A stretch of DNA of 64,000 nt from Mastigias papua (taxonomy: Eukaryota; Cnidaria; Scyphozoa; Rhizostomeae; Mastigiidae), in the NCBI GenBank assembly GCA_964019165.1, contig OZ025270.1:14504659-14568658 (forward strand), given 5' to 3'. The position numbers were made by a program, and so were the translations under genes. Below the pieces are notes generated by a model, which had not been told where the DNA came from, did not search any database, and saw only the letters and a list, made by a program, of their open reading frames with translations. Positions 31,955-41,297 of the stretch are shown piece after piece. Numbering within the stretch: the stretch's first letter is position 1; each line of letters begins with the position of its first letter.

Positions 31955-34900
31955 GTGTGTAATTCCTTAATCTAGTGAATATAGTACAATCAAAGATCAT
32001 TAATCAATTTAAGTCTAGTTGAATAGCAGAAGGTATTTAAAAGGATTTTCATGCACTTCGGGAAAGTCTACTGCAAAATAAGGACCCTAGTGAAAGTTGG
32101 CTGTATAGGAACGTTCTATTCACCGATGATCTTGCAACGTTTTCAATTCTTATGTAGCGTTCGTAAAGCACGGATCCCTAGAAGAAATGGTGTTAAAGTT
32201 AACTGTACGCCCACTTTAATTCTACTAACTATACAACATAGGTTGTGCGCTTATATGCTTAGAAGGAGAAAACCGGAAAAGTAGCTCGAATTGTGATATC
32301 GAACGGATAAATTGTCTGTGAATCATTGAATAGATTTGTGAGACAGTGATTACGAGAGAGAACAGAGCAAGAAGAATACCAGTAATATGACGCTAGGAAA
32401 GACTAGAGGTGATATGTTAGAGTGCGACGGTAGTTGCCAAAGAAAGAAGCTGAAATCCGATTAAAAGGAAGATGCAGAATGGTTTTTGAGTATGACATTT
32501 GCTCTAGACTACTTTTTGCCATGTTGCTTTTGAGCAGAGAAGAACGTAGAAGCATCGAGGATCCCTTTTGCAAGTCACTACGGCCCAGATCTTTTCAACA
32601 TATTTTATGAACACATTTCATAGCTGAACTATACACTTATGGATTAATTTTCACTCAATTCACTTGCTTCTGTTTTTAGAATGTCCACACTTCATCTAGT
32701 TAATTCAAATTATTATATGGCACTTTCGTACTCACCTTTCACTGTTGTTTAAGTGTACTAGTATGTCCAAAGCTGAGCTCAGTCTTGTCCCTTAGGATCA
32801 ATTTTCCTTTTTTTTCTCATTTTGTTGATGAGAATGATACCTTGTAGCCTCGTGGAAATGTTTTGCTTTCTATCCTATTACTTTTTTTAGAGGGAGGCAT
32901 GCTTCAGATTGTAAAATGACTTACGCTGATTTTGTTTGGTTTTTGATATCGGAAGTCGATAAGAAGCAACCTGCAAGGTGATGTCATTATTTATCTATGA
33001 TTTCAGTTCATTTTGCTAGTTTTATTTCTGAGTACTGTCTTCCTGAGAGTATTTTGACAAGTTTTTATTATATGTAGGTGGCAATCTCCAAGTTCCTGGG
33101 ATTGTACAGCTCTTTGTCCAATGTTACTGGTGACCTGCTACCATTTGTTACTTCATATATATACAGCTCTCTTATCAACAATGCCTACCTAAAGTAGTCG
33201 GGTCACCGATAGATTTGTATAAATTTCCGACTCCTGCCGCTTTTTCGTGACATCAATTGAATGTACCCCCCCCCCCTCCCTCGAAAAAGTTGATTCGATA
33301 GCGAGAACCCGTAGCTTAGAACCACACATCACCTTGGCCTTCGAGTTGCTCATATTTGCTTCATACAACATTGTTTGACGGGAGATGAGATGCTATCGCT
33401 CGTTTATAGCGTAAATCATAGTAAGTGTTCCAAGACTTGGCAGGCATTGAAGTTGGCTGTCAGGTGTAGGCGTTTGAACTAGAAATGGGTCATTTATGAA
33501 TTTGTATGTTTAGCATAGCATATATCATATGATGAAAACCGTCAAAACTTTTTCAAATATCTAGGTTAAAAACATGTTTTCTGTTTATCAGCATGAAATC
33601 AACGCACCTGCAAGCAGCTGATTTAAACCAAGTTGCATGTTGTGCAATACGATGAAAGCGATTGCTATCAATAAACGTGGAGAGCATAGCGTTACTAGTA
33701 TAAAAGTTAAAGTCTCTAAGTGCCAGCATAATATGCAGCATTTGAGAGCTAATGTCAATAACATTCTGTATTTGCTCCTGAAAATAAGTTTCCCTTTGCC
33801 TTGGAGGCTTAGATGTTAGTAAAAGTAGCCATCTCACATTATTGATATTGAGCTCAATAGGGACAGGCTGGATATTATTAGGTATAGGAATAGTCTTTAA
33901 TTCATTGGATGTAGTTTGCTGACTGGTTTAAATTAAGATTCCTCCTGAGTTTGAACTACAATTTACACTTATCGTTGCCTAGAGCCCCTGAGTTGAAAAT
34001 TGATTCCTAGGGAAGGTTCCATCTAGTTTAGTTTCAGCAAGATAATAAATATCAACATAATTTGCTATTATGTCAGAAAAGTCAGTAAATTTGTTCCGCA
34101 CTGAATTAGTGTTTAAATATACAATAATGGGGTTATATATAGTTTTGACTGAAAGATATTTCAAGTTTTCAAACGTCTGTAACCTGTCGTTATGAGTTAA
34201 ACATTCAATTGTAACATTTATCTGGTATTCACTTTCGACCTCGTGGTTATTAGTTCGTTGCTTAGGTACCTTTTGCAACCTCAAATTTGTCATGGATGAG
34301 AAATTTGGCAATCAATGTTCACTTGAAAATGAAATTGTCACCAAACAGAAAATGTAAAACGAGACTAGATGCAATAGATCTGCTATTTCAAAGTCATGGC
34401 GGCCCGAGAGGGAAGCGACTAGTCGACTCATCGGTATTTACAACTCTGGTTGCACATCAAAACTTCTGCCGGCTGTAGTGTGCGTGAGTGACATAGGAGG
34501 ATGGTAATGATCACAGGATGTACAATCTGCAAACAATCATAACAGTAGATCCGGAAAATACTTCGATTGCTGTTACAATATACTGCAATAATGGCCTAAA
34601 AAGCCTTTTGTTAAATAAATATTACCGTGGAAAAGTGGTCATAGCATCTCCACCAATTTTTTATGATTTAGTGCTTATTACAAATTTCCGTTGAAATGCT
34701 GATTTCTAGGGAGTGGAATAATTCCTCTTTCTTTTTATATCAGTCTACAACAGTGGTGTTCTGGATAATGAAATATTTTTAATTTTACCTAGGGATGTAT
34801 TTTGTTGCATTCTCACGAACCAAAAGTAGCCACTCGCTCTGCCTTTGCCAACAGAAATTCCCATCTGATCTTTCTACGAAACTTTAGAAATTTGAAGTAC

Positions 34901-37900
34901 AAATGCCATTCTTCATTGACTTTCTGTCAGATTATTATGGTTTTTTGCCTTTTCATGATAATTGAATTTTTATGAATAGAAAATTTTGACTTGTTGATTT
35001 ATTTTGACTTGAAAATTTCCATACAGCTTACCTGATACTGATTCTATCCTGTACATACGTATTCTGCAAATATGTATGCTTCAAATATTAAAATTTTTCT
35101 CTCGTTTGTATCTGTCAATTATAAAAGTGTAGTTTTTCTATAGAAAGAATTCAGTAGCCTACTTCCATGTTAGATTGATTTGCGTGTTCAAGATTTGCCA
35201 AGATATTGCTTGGATCGATTTAATTTCAAAACTTGAATAGAATCAGAACGTCAGCTTCGACTGTTTCACACCAAAGTTTGACCATGATCGATGATGTGCA
35301 TTGGACCACAACCTGCTGTGCCTCGCTTTCATTTTACATTTTTGTTTGTTGAAGTTTTTTCCTAAAATAGAATCACCTCATTTCCTCAGGTGTAGATGCT
35401 TTGTGGCTAGACACGAGAAATCAGTGTGTTCATGCTCGATTTTTTTCAAAATAGCTTCAACACAAAATCTCTTTGTTCGCTTGGATAGATTAGTGATAGT
35501 TGTATTCATACCAGCTTAGTCCCCCCCCCCCCTTGTGATGACATTAGAGATGACTAATTCGGTGTTGGTATCATCATTTGCTTCCAGATCCGAAATTTCT
35601 TCAAGTTGGCTGACTGTTTCAAATGTTGTCGTTAAATTATTTGTACTGATGTGAAGGATAACAAAATATGGTTTTTTTCCCTAAGAACTGGCTTGCTGTG
35701 GTCCATCATATCTCTCATTGTGGCCACACTGAGCTCAAAGTGCAACTTCTTTCTTTTTCTTTTTGCAAGGCCACGCCCGTGAATGCGTTTTATTTTTTTA
35801 ACTGAAGGAATGCCTAAGTTATCTAAATTCAAATAGCCTTTCTCATATTTTGTTTTTATCGTGTTGTTATTTTTCAGTATTTTATTTCCTTGACTAATTT
35901 CCCGTGAAAGGTATCTCAGTTTTCATAGTGAACAGATAATACTAATGCACATGCACTGAGTCTCTTGCAATAAAAGTCGCCTCTGCAAGTAAAGTTATTA
36001 TTTATGACTATTGGTATAAACATTCCGGTTTGGTCCTTTTTTGTCTCGTTTAATTTCTAATGTAATGGGTTGCTCATCTTATTAATTTTGTTTTAAGTTT
36101 GATTTTGATGAAATATTTACTGCGTCGCTGAGCACACATTTGCTTGTAGATTTTAACTGTCACATAACTTCAAAATACTTCTTGTCAAAGCGGATTTTGC
36201 CATCAACTTGTTTAGTTAAGGTTGATTGGTATTTGGAGATGGAAGTTAGATATGTTTTTTGAATGTTTTCAGTATCGAATATTGGTTCCGTTGTATGGAT
36301 TTGGACGGTGATGGAATTATTTCAATGTATGAAATGGAATATTTTTACAATGAACAACTTGAAAAAATGCAACGATTAGGAATTGAAACGCTTGCCTTTC
36401 CAGACTGTCTTTGTTTGGTAAGTGATAGATCCTCAGTATTTAGTAATTTCAATCACTTGTTATGTTATTCAAATATTGCCTTTTATGTCTACTTAAATTT
36501 TTGGTGTCATTGTTCGCAATTGCCACACGTATTTTCTCTTTGACTTTATTTTATCTGTCTTTCTTACAGGTTATTGATATGGTGAACCCAAAAGACAAAA
36601 GTAATTTCTTTTTAGTTAACCAATTCTCATACTATCTTGATTGGAGATATGCTATTTGCGTGAATTTTGGAATCTTAATTGAATAGGTCATCAATTTGTA
36701 GTTCATTTGCTATTTGAACCATTGTGTTCAACAGTTTCAGATACGATCAACGGGTCGTCTGTAATCCTGAATTGTGATTCTTTATCAGTGCATTGTGTTA
36801 TATTGTAATCATGACCGAATGATTTTAATCAAATTTCCTAAAATGTCGTGGATTATCTAGAACTTGGCCATTACAGAGTCATTATTATTTTCATACAATA
36901 CCTTGTGTATTTTAGTGATCACTTAAGTCACCTGATTGTGATAGTTTGTGTGTCATGAGTGACTGTTTCTTGATTTGTACAGAACTCTAAACTCTCAGTG
37001 GATATATAGTTACCATCCATCGTCTGCGGTTTATTGACGTTGTTCTTCTGGTTGTCATGTTTACATTTTGCTTCATGCAGATAAAATCACTCTTTACGAT
37101 TTAAAGAGGTGCAAGAATGTTGCTCTATTCTTTGATACCTTCTTTAATTTGGATCGCTGGCTTGAATTTGAACAGAGAGACCCTTTCCAGTCAACAAGAG
37201 TAAGTTAATTATAATCCTTTGTATTAATGTATCTGTTGTATTTATTTTTTAAGATGTTGAATCTCTAGTTCTTCATTATGTTACGTTTCCAGTGAAGATA
37301 TAGCAAACCGACGTGATGCAAGATTGGCTACCAGATAGATTCATGGCTTTCCTTATCACCATTTGTCAAACTTTTGTGTTGACGTTATTCAGCCTGCAAA
37401 TTCAAAGAGAGAATAGACCAAGGAACCAAGTTTCATTTCAAATTAATGCTGTGTACTTTGGAGGCTTTGATCGGAACCTCTCCTCTTTCTGTGTTCCTTT
37501 TAAATTGCTCCCTTCTTCTCTCTGTTTCATATGGAAAGAAAACAAATCTGTAGCTTTCTTACAATCAAATTTAGGAATAACCGAATGTAATGTTTATGAA
37601 AGTGTGGTTAATATCCATATTGCAGATGCAACTCCTTGTAGGTAATAAGTATTAATGTAAATGGATGTATTTGAATTACAGATGTAATAAGAGAACAATA
37701 TCATTGTACACTTACCTTTGAACTGATTTTTGTGCGCAGATTTCAAAGATGAAATGGTCAAAAAATAAACTGTTATAGACAAAGCTTACTCAGAAATTCT
37801 TAGGAAGTAAACGAAAAGATACTTATATCTAAAATTCGTCAGTAAATAAGGCTTTAAAGCTGACAATGGCTAGAATTCGAGATAGATATTTCGCACACAT

Positions 37901-39525
37901 TTAACCTCCCAAACAGTTCAATTCGAGGATCCCTCCACAAACATGGTTTTTTAGTCGGAAATGGAACGCAAATCCTGTTGTTTCATTGAAGAATAGGATT
38001 CAAAGGCAGAACTGGTCATGGGGGCTTTTGAAATGGCCTGTTTCTCACCAGGAAAATAGCTTATTCTCAGATGAGTGTAGGTTCAGCCTTCTGAATGACT
38101 GTGTAGTTTAGTGGGTATCGCCAACAAAAAGGAGGCTATTAATCAGATTCTTTACCATCCAGCAGCGTCCAATTCATTATCTGTAATGGTGTGGAGATGC
38201 ATTAGGCCAAGAGGCGTCGGTCGCCTCGTTTTGTGCGGAAGAAGTGTATGCTCTGGTTATTTTATCGGAATTTGAACGAACTATCTGAAAGCATTCGTCG
38301 AATTGATTCATGGATACCCACCCTGTGCAGTTGTTTTTCAGTAGGACAATGCTCCTTGCCACTCATCAAAGACAGCGAGAAAATATCGGCCGGATGAGAT
38401 TTTGTTATTAGCATGGTATTCCCGGTGTTCAGACACTACCTTACTTGAAAATCTGCCACAATACATAAAATTTATGCTCCCAAACAGTCATCGAAGAACA
38501 GAAGATCGGGTGATAAAAAAATGGTTTCAGATCTGGTCCGCGGTTCCAAGATCCTTCATCAACATATGATGTGGCTCTCTACCGCACTGAATCTCAAGAT
38601 GTCAAGACTACCCAGCAGAATATTATTTTTGTTTACAGGTTGTTGACTGTGAGTTACAAGTTCGGTTGAAAACTTATACCGTGATTGGTGACTGGATTTA
38701 GAAACAATTGATAAGCAATACTTTCAAGAATATAGTTTTTATTGTTTCCTGCCACTTGCAGTCGTTTCAGCCACGTAGACCCGTAGTTTTCGAACTTTTT
38801 GGTTGTAAGTGTATATCATGTCGATCAGCCATGCAAAGCTTGCATCAGTTGTTTATAAATTATAAATGAATTTAAAGAAGAAATTTCCATACGAATGCAG
38901 CGAAGTGCATTGGAAGTCCTCCTCCTTTACAAACAGAATTTCCCTTTCATTGTACATAGGCCATCTTTCATCAACCCCCGTCAATTAGGGATTAAGAGTT
39001 ATAGAGCTGTTGCAAACTTATTTTAAGTCATATGTATCCACATTACGCTTTGCAAATAGATTTTAATGCAGCTCATGCCATATCAATTTTAGACTCGGAA
39101 ATTAGCTGCAGTGACTTTTTCCAAATAATTCTCCACTACTCTACTTTTTATTATTATATTTCTATAACCATTGCCATTGATATGAAATTTAGGTTTTCTA
39201 GGCCAATCGAATTAAACCTTCGATTCACTTTATCATGAATTTTGTAATGAAGCAACATAGTAATATTTAGGTCCGACGTACATCACTCCTAGCAAATGGT
39301 TCGAATATGTCCATGTACCGCAGTATAATCGGTTACAGAAATATACCTCTCGTCCATGTTTTAGGATGCTGATGAAGGTGGTCCAGAGAATGAACTTTCT
39401 GATTGGGAAAAATATGCAATTCAAGAATATGAACTTTTAGTTACAGAAGAAGGTGCTTCTCAAGATGCGTAAGTTGTGCTTCTCACGTACTTATCAGAAT
39501 GAAACACAGACACACGCACGCACGC

Positions 39526-39619
<94 letters not shown>

Positions 39620-39844
39620 CCGTATTTCAGGGTTTCAAGGCTGATTCGTTTTGTATACATTGTGCCTTTTCTATCTTGTAGAAATTACGAGGATGATTTT
39701 GAATTTGATGATGAACTTGACCAAGATGATATGGCTGCACTTAAAGTTGGAGACGGTATAGAGAGTAGCTTAAATAGAAGTTTATCATATTTCACAGGAA
39801 CTGGGGAAGATTCTGACTCGGACAATGGGGGAACATTTTATTAG
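16028..39844 (+). CDS. PPP2R3B: PP2A regulatory subunit B'' (PPP2R3A/B type, PR70/PR72)
   Basis: Fourteen exons join in phase to 585 codons plus stop; human PPP2R3B has 575 residues. B'' subunits bind the PP2A A/C core and direct it to targets such as Cdc6 and Wnt components, under Ca2+ control. Visible parts: an N-terminal helix [14 protein letters not shown] (residues 11-24), as in PR70; a Ser/Pro-rich linker with SP/TP sites (S45, S49, S69, T73, T79, S87); FFFPFGRP (135-142); the A-subunit-binding region with [20 protein letters not shown]-hand 1 loop D335-D346 ([12 protein letters not shown], ending in D not E); canonical EF-hand 2 loop D408-E419 ([12 protein letters not shown]); [16 protein letters not shown]; and an acidic C-terminus. 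The start is the first ATG in frame and gives the PR70-like N-terminus. Invertebrates usually have one co-orthologue of vertebrate A and B, so the symbol is approximate. Introns 4 and 12 hold transposons. Confidence 0.96.
17032..17135 (+). CDS. PPP2R3B: PPP2R3 exon 2
   Basis: Acceptor TTGTTAG, donor GG/GTGAGA. Encodes [13 protein letters not shown] and [13 protein letters not shown], matching the conserved P-L-Y-W-K-x-P-L-F block. Ends phase 2. Confidence 0.95.
17512..17575 (-). ncRNA. Near-perfect hairpin in PPP2R3 intron 2
   Basis: Arms 17516-17538 and 17549-17571 pair over 23 positions around a 10-nt loop and extend to about 27 bp with one mismatch. Read on the minus strand, the two imperfect positions become G-U pairs, so a minus-strand RNA would fold best. 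It could be a small hairpin RNA precursor, a microRNA-like locus or a tiny inverted-repeat transposon. No expression evidence is possible from sequence. Confidence 0.35.
18394..18496 (+). CDS. PPP2R3B: PPP2R3 exon 3
   Basis: Acceptor TTTCAG, donor CAG/GTATAT. Encodes [20 protein letters not shown] and [12 protein letters not shown], equivalent to the D-D-A-A-K-F-V-H-L-L block of human B''. Ends phase 0. Confidence 0.95.
19199..19273 (+). CDS. PPP2R3B: PPP2R3 exon 4
   Basis: Encodes [20 protein letters not shown] through RYVTT. The acceptor is AAG (TTTTCAAG) rather than the usual C/TAG; the nearby CTAG at 19175 is ruled out because it would read into TGA at once. Donor ACG/GTATGT, phase 0. 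Confidence 0.93.
19990..22500 (+). mobile_element. CR1-like LINE (5'-truncated) in PPP2R3 intron 4
   Basis: Sense to the host gene. About 19995-20130 shows endonuclease remnants (LDSILNREG, then SDHYIVF) with most of the domain deleted between them. 20160-22337 encodes the linker and reverse transcriptase: [48 protein letters not shown] and a catalytic box IYTDDT (usually YADDT), then C-terminal blocks [18 protein letters not shown] and [12 protein letters not shown]. Breaks: TAA at 21124 where relatives have Gln; [15 protein letters not shown] in place of the GVPQGS motif; and a frame change near 21920 in a GT-rich stretch. A stable 3' motif, AGCAGCTACGGCTGAAGGGC, lies near 22460. The copy is dead but only mildly decayed. 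Clade placement is from motif pattern. Confidence 0.9.
22784..22832. repeat. (AAT)n microsatellite
   Basis: About 14 ATA/AAT units just downstream of the LINE. Immediately before it, TATTTCATTCTCTGGTA is duplicated (about 22741-22782). Confidence 0.95.
22868..23070 (+). mobile_element. tRNA-derived SINE-like repeat, copy 1
   Basis: Contains CTGAAGAAGGC-ATAAC-GCCCAAACAT (about 22881-22905), a linker with AATGACCTTGGAGTTCCAC, and a tRNA-like block at 22982-23065. The block has a perfect 7-bp acceptor stem (GCGCCCC / GGGGCGC) and a B-box-like GGGTTCGATTCC. Internal arms are poor, so this is unlikely to be a working tRNA. The same order of parts occurs in the copy at 31674-31850. Confidence 0.7.
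22982..23065 (+). other. tRNA-like block (pol III A/B box)
   Basis: 84 nt with a perfect 7-bp terminal stem and a GGTTCGATTCC box. The T stem and anticodon stem pair badly and no safe anticodon can be assigned. Best read as the tRNA-like part of a SINE rather than a tRNA gene. Confidence 0.5.
23639..24019. mobile_element. 381-bp MITE, PIF/Harbinger-like, TSD TTA
   Basis: Terminal inverted repeats begin GGCTGCGTTTACA on both ends, with TTA duplicated at 23636-23638 and 24020-24022. Inside are many short palindromes of the type GGAACCGTTCC / ACGGTTCCAAACGGAACC. There is no coding capacity. A 3-bp TWA duplication fits PIF/Harbinger. Superfamily is inference; insertion and boundaries are seen directly. 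Confidence 0.9.
24240..24876. mobile_element. 637-bp MITE with 45-bp TIRs, TSD TTA
   Basis: Both ends start GGGGTCAGTCAT and stay alike through AACTCTGG and GGCGGGCTA, about 45 bp. TTA at 24237-24239 and 24877-24879 is the target duplication. Non-coding. The TIRs differ from those of the 381-bp element nearby, so it is a different family using the same target site. Confidence 0.9.
24971..25890 (-). mobile_element. LINE fragment with internal deletion and 3' microsatellite tail
   Basis: The minus strand reads [21 protein letters not shown] joined directly to [37 protein letters not shown], then [20 protein letters not shown] and [20 protein letters not shown]. The step from GVP to HDALKI removes the QGS...YADD catalytic part, leaving the frame open. 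It ends downstream in a (ATGATT)n tail at 24971-25000 that directly abuts the other LINE fragment, suggesting insertion into or next to it. Confidence 0.85.
26048..26561. mobile_element. 514-bp inverted-repeat element, possible TA duplication
   Basis: Ends CTCTCAAGTGCCAAATAAAC and (reverse) CTCTCAGGTGCCAAGTAAAC form TIRs of about 21 bp, with TA on both sides (26046-26047, 26562-26563). The interior repeats AATAAACTGGGGG / AATAAACGGGGAG. Non-coding. A TA duplication suggests Tc1/mariner-type mobilisation, but two bases are weak evidence. Confidence 0.65.
26681..26706 (+). repeat. G-rich tract
   Basis: Runs of 5, 6 and 5 G separated by single A near PPP2R3 exon 5. It could fold as a G-quadruplex if the middle run is split. 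No function is implied. Confidence 0.5.
26767..26853 (+). CDS. PPP2R3B: PPP2R3 exon 5
   Basis: Acceptor CTTTAG, donor CAG/GTATGC. Encodes [20 protein letters not shown] and EFRRSNFQQ, the N-R-S-W-x-G-x-I block. It follows a 7.5-kb intron filled with LINEs and MITEs. Confidence 0.95.
27074..27112 (+). CDS. PPP2R3B: PPP2R3 exon 6 (39-bp microexon)
   Basis: Acceptor TTTTAG, donor CAG/GTAAAT. Encodes [13 protein letters not shown], matching the L-L-E-E-E-x-D-I-N-Q signature. Phase 0 at both ends. Confidence 0.95.
28706..28823 (+). CDS. PPP2R3B: PPP2R3 exon 7, EF-hand 1
   Basis: Acceptor ATTAG, donor GAG/GTGAGT. Encodes [20 protein letters not shown] followed by the EF-hand loop [12 protein letters not shown] and MSRYNN. 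Ends phase 1. Confidence 0.96.
28860..29395. repeat. ~21-bp degenerate minisatellite, about 25 copies
   Basis: Starts just after the donor of PPP2R3 exon 7. The unit is close to GTGAGACATGATGTTTTGTGG, with copies diverging by several bases (GTGAAACGTGATG..., GTTAGACGTGATG...). The spread of variants suggests an old array. The open frame over it on the minus strand is an artefact of the period. Confidence 0.93.
31335..31383 (+). CDS. PPP2R3B: PPP2R3 exon 8
   Basis: Acceptor TTCTAG, donor CAG/GTAATA. Encodes [15 protein letters not shown], equivalent to I-I-E-R-I-F-S-G-A-V in human. 49 bp, phase 1 in and phase 2 out. Confidence 0.94.
31560..31629. repeat. (TA)n microsatellite, left of SINE
   Basis: About 70 bases of near-pure TA. 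Together with the array at 31876-31952 it brackets the tRNA-derived repeat, as if the repeat had inserted into one TA array. Confidence 0.97.
31640..31860 (-). mobile_element. tRNA-derived SINE-like repeat, copy 2, with CTGAAGA stem-loop
   Basis: Minus strand order: CTGAAGAAGGC-ATTATA-GCCGAAAC (about 31846-31822), linker with AATGACCTTAAGATTCCACC, then a tRNA-like block (31749-31674) with A box TGGCGCAGTTGATTAGC and B box GAGTTCGAATCC. It shares order and sequence with the copy at 22868-23070 on the + strand. The tRNA-like block is internal, not at the 5' end as in typical SINEs, unless the stem-loop part belongs to a previous unit of a tandem. Confidence 0.75.
31674..31749 (-). other. tRNA-like block
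   Basis: Strong pol III boxes (TGGCGCAGTTGATTAGC and GAGTTCGAATCC) and a T arm GTGAG/TTCGAAT/CCGCAC. The acceptor arms do not pair well, so a functional tRNA is unlikely. Confidence 0.55.
31876..31952. repeat. (AT)n microsatellite, right of SINE
   Basis: About 76 bases of pure AT, ending in ATCTGTGTGT. Confidence 0.97.
32891..32977 (+). CDS. PPP2R3B: PPP2R3 exon 9
   Basis: Acceptor TTTTTTAG, donor AAG/GTGATG. Encodes [20 protein letters not shown] and EVDKKQPA, the [10 protein letters not shown] core. Ends phase 2. Confidence 0.95.
33550..34260 (-). pseudogene. LINE AP-endonuclease fragment (5' part of ORF2)
   Basis: The minus strand reads [20 protein letters not shown], then [20 protein letters not shown] (N-terminal endonuclease, with the catalytic-type E-T-K-L-D), then [20 protein letters not shown] (usually GDFN) and [11 protein letters not shown]. 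Broken by stops around 33840-33970. Lies in intron 9 of PPP2R3. Confidence 0.75.
35515..35800 (-). pseudogene. LINE ORF1 fragment, SGNH-like (decayed)
   Basis: The minus strand reads [18 protein letters not shown], then in another frame [20 protein letters not shown] and [10 protein letters not shown]. This fits the G-T-N-D-L and V-I-S-S-I blocks of the SGNH-like domain of LINE ORF1 proteins (here S-T-N-N-L). It is upstream, on the same strand, of the endonuclease fragment at 33550-34260, so the two may be remains of one element. Confidence 0.5.
36273..36417 (+). CDS. PPP2R3B: PPP2R3 exon 10, EF-hand 2
   Basis: Acceptor TTTTCAG, donor TTG/GTAAGT. Encodes [20 protein letters not shown] and on to PDCLCL. 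The canonical 12-residue Ca2+ loop, [12 protein letters not shown], is intact. Confidence 0.97.
36570..36600 (+). CDS. PPP2R3B: PPP2R3 exon 11 (31-bp microexon)
   Basis: Acceptor CTTACAG, donor AAAA/GTAATT. Encodes [10 protein letters not shown]. The phase-1 end joins the next exon to make N-K-I-T-L, as in other B'' subunits. Confidence 0.9.
37081..37199 (+). CDS. PPP2R3B: PPP2R3 exon 12
   Basis: Acceptor CATGCAG, donor AGA/GTAAGT. Encodes [20 protein letters not shown] and [14 protein letters not shown]. Phase 0 out. Confidence 0.96.
37900..38640 (+). pseudogene. Tc1/mariner transposase relic
   Basis: Lies in intron 12 of PPP2R3. Multi-frame translation gives [14 protein letters not shown] (first catalytic Asp region), [22 protein letters not shown] (second Asp region, Gln mutated to TAG) and [18 protein letters not shown]. 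The third catalytic region (usually W-P-x-x-S-P-D-L-N-P-I-E) is altered beyond use: WYSRCSD. Several stops and frame changes. No clear TIRs were found. Confidence 0.8.
39365..39468 (+). CDS. PPP2R3B: PPP2R3 exon 13
   Basis: Acceptor GTTTTAG, donor GC/GTAAGT. Encodes [20 protein letters not shown] and EYELLVTEE. Ends phase 2, shortly before a long CA repeat. Confidence 0.96.
39511..39618. repeat. (CA)n microsatellite with CACG start
   Basis: A few ACGC units followed by about 90 bases of pure CA, between PPP2R3 exons 13 and 14. His-Thr and Cys-Val reading frames across it are artefacts. Confidence 0.98.
39682..39844 (+). CDS. PPP2R3B: PPP2R3 exon 14, acidic C-terminus
   Basis: Acceptor TCTTGTAG. 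Encodes [20 protein letters not shown] and a Ser/Asp-rich end; stop TAG 39842-39844. The acidic tail is typical, though its exact sequence is not conserved in the family. Confidence 0.93.
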
Positions 39845-41297
39845 TCTCGAGCTGTTACTCAGAGAGAGGTTGAGGATCTCGCTCTTGTGCCCTTTTATAA
39901 TGATGATTGTCTTGACTATAGTTTCTTATTCAAATATTTTTGTAAATGCCATTTTGCAGTTTCACTGTAATTCCCTTGCATTCGGGAAAGAGATATGAAT
40001 TCCCTTACATTCGGGAAAGAGATATGATTTGCAATTGAAAATGACTTTTGCTGTACCATTTGCTCTTCCTCGGGTTGTTATATTTATAGTTTTAGTTCTA
40101 TGATGTCTGTTGGAAGTTTGAGCGACAGGCATTAGATATGGTCTCTTTACTCTGTCAACAGTTTTTCTGCAGATAACTCATGCATGATTTTGATAAAGTT
40201 TTGATGGCCTATTAGCATTTCCCCATACAGCATCCTATATGCTATCTGTCATTGGTCCTTTTGGAGGAGAATTCTATTTTATAGCATTATGATCTGTTGG
40301 AACTGCATTAATTGGATCACGTTAAACATGGTAATATTCATTAGCATCAGCAGTTTATTAACCTCATAAGCATTCACTTGGTGCATAAAGCTACACTCTT
40401 GTAGATTTATGTGGGATAGGAGCATTTTTCCGCCAGTGTATAGAGGAAAGAGAGCAAGAGTCCTGCCTTCGATTTATTGCATTACCTGCTGTCTGTTTCA
40501 AATCGCTACTATTAGCTTGGTTCCCAGTACGCAATGAGCTATCTTACAGAATCATTCCCAGTACAAAAGGACGACTTTGTTACAACATTTCTGACTAGTA
40601 AGGATGTAGACGGAATCAGTATGTCTGAAGTTTACGACGAACGTTTTTTGTCTGTGTAGTGCTACCTGAAAATTGTTTTTCTTGAGTTGTAAGTTCGCTA
40701 CCTCTGTTTAGATTTGGGGACGTTACAATGATTCGCATCTATATGCAAGTGAATCTATCATGCTAACTTGCTGTACTTGGGCTCCTATCCCTACCCGGCT
40801 TTTGATTCGCCACTAGCCAATTGCCTTCCCTCAAGGAATTTTGGCAAACATTTGAGACAATCTTTGGTGATTTCAATTTGAACAAGGGCACACTCGCTAT
40901 ACGATGGCAGCCTTTGATCAATACAGCATGCAGTCTCCTTGTTTCTTATTTTATTGGAACAAACTCATAACACCCGTCAAATGCGTTACTTTCTGTGTTC
41001 GGCAGTACACATGTATATGAGTTAGGATTTCCTCATATGAATCTGGATCACAAGAAACAGCCGAAGTCCCTTAGCTCATTCGCATGTTTTATCCAGACCC
41101 ACACCTGAGCACTTACTATTTAGTCCAAGTTTAATCTAATTTCTGCCTTTTTTGCCACTCCCTTATCATAGAATTGAAAAAGCCTCCCATGTCGTACCCA
41201 TGCAAGGTGGATCTTCCTACGCAACTAGAAGAGGCTATCAGCCCCCCTCCCCACTTCAGCTAGGCACTCCAGTGCTACTCCTGAATAAGGGTCATAA
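39845..41297. other. PPP2R3 3' UTR and following intergenic DNA
   Basis: A 29-bp sequence (ATTCCCTTRCATTCGGGAAA...ATATGA) is repeated twice in tandem at about 39971-40028, inside the presumed 3' UTR. No gene was recognised in the remainder. Confidence 0.5.

Noticed and set aside
39453..39681. His-Thr and Cys-Val open frames
   Set aside because: They are translations of the CA microsatellite between PPP2R3 exons.
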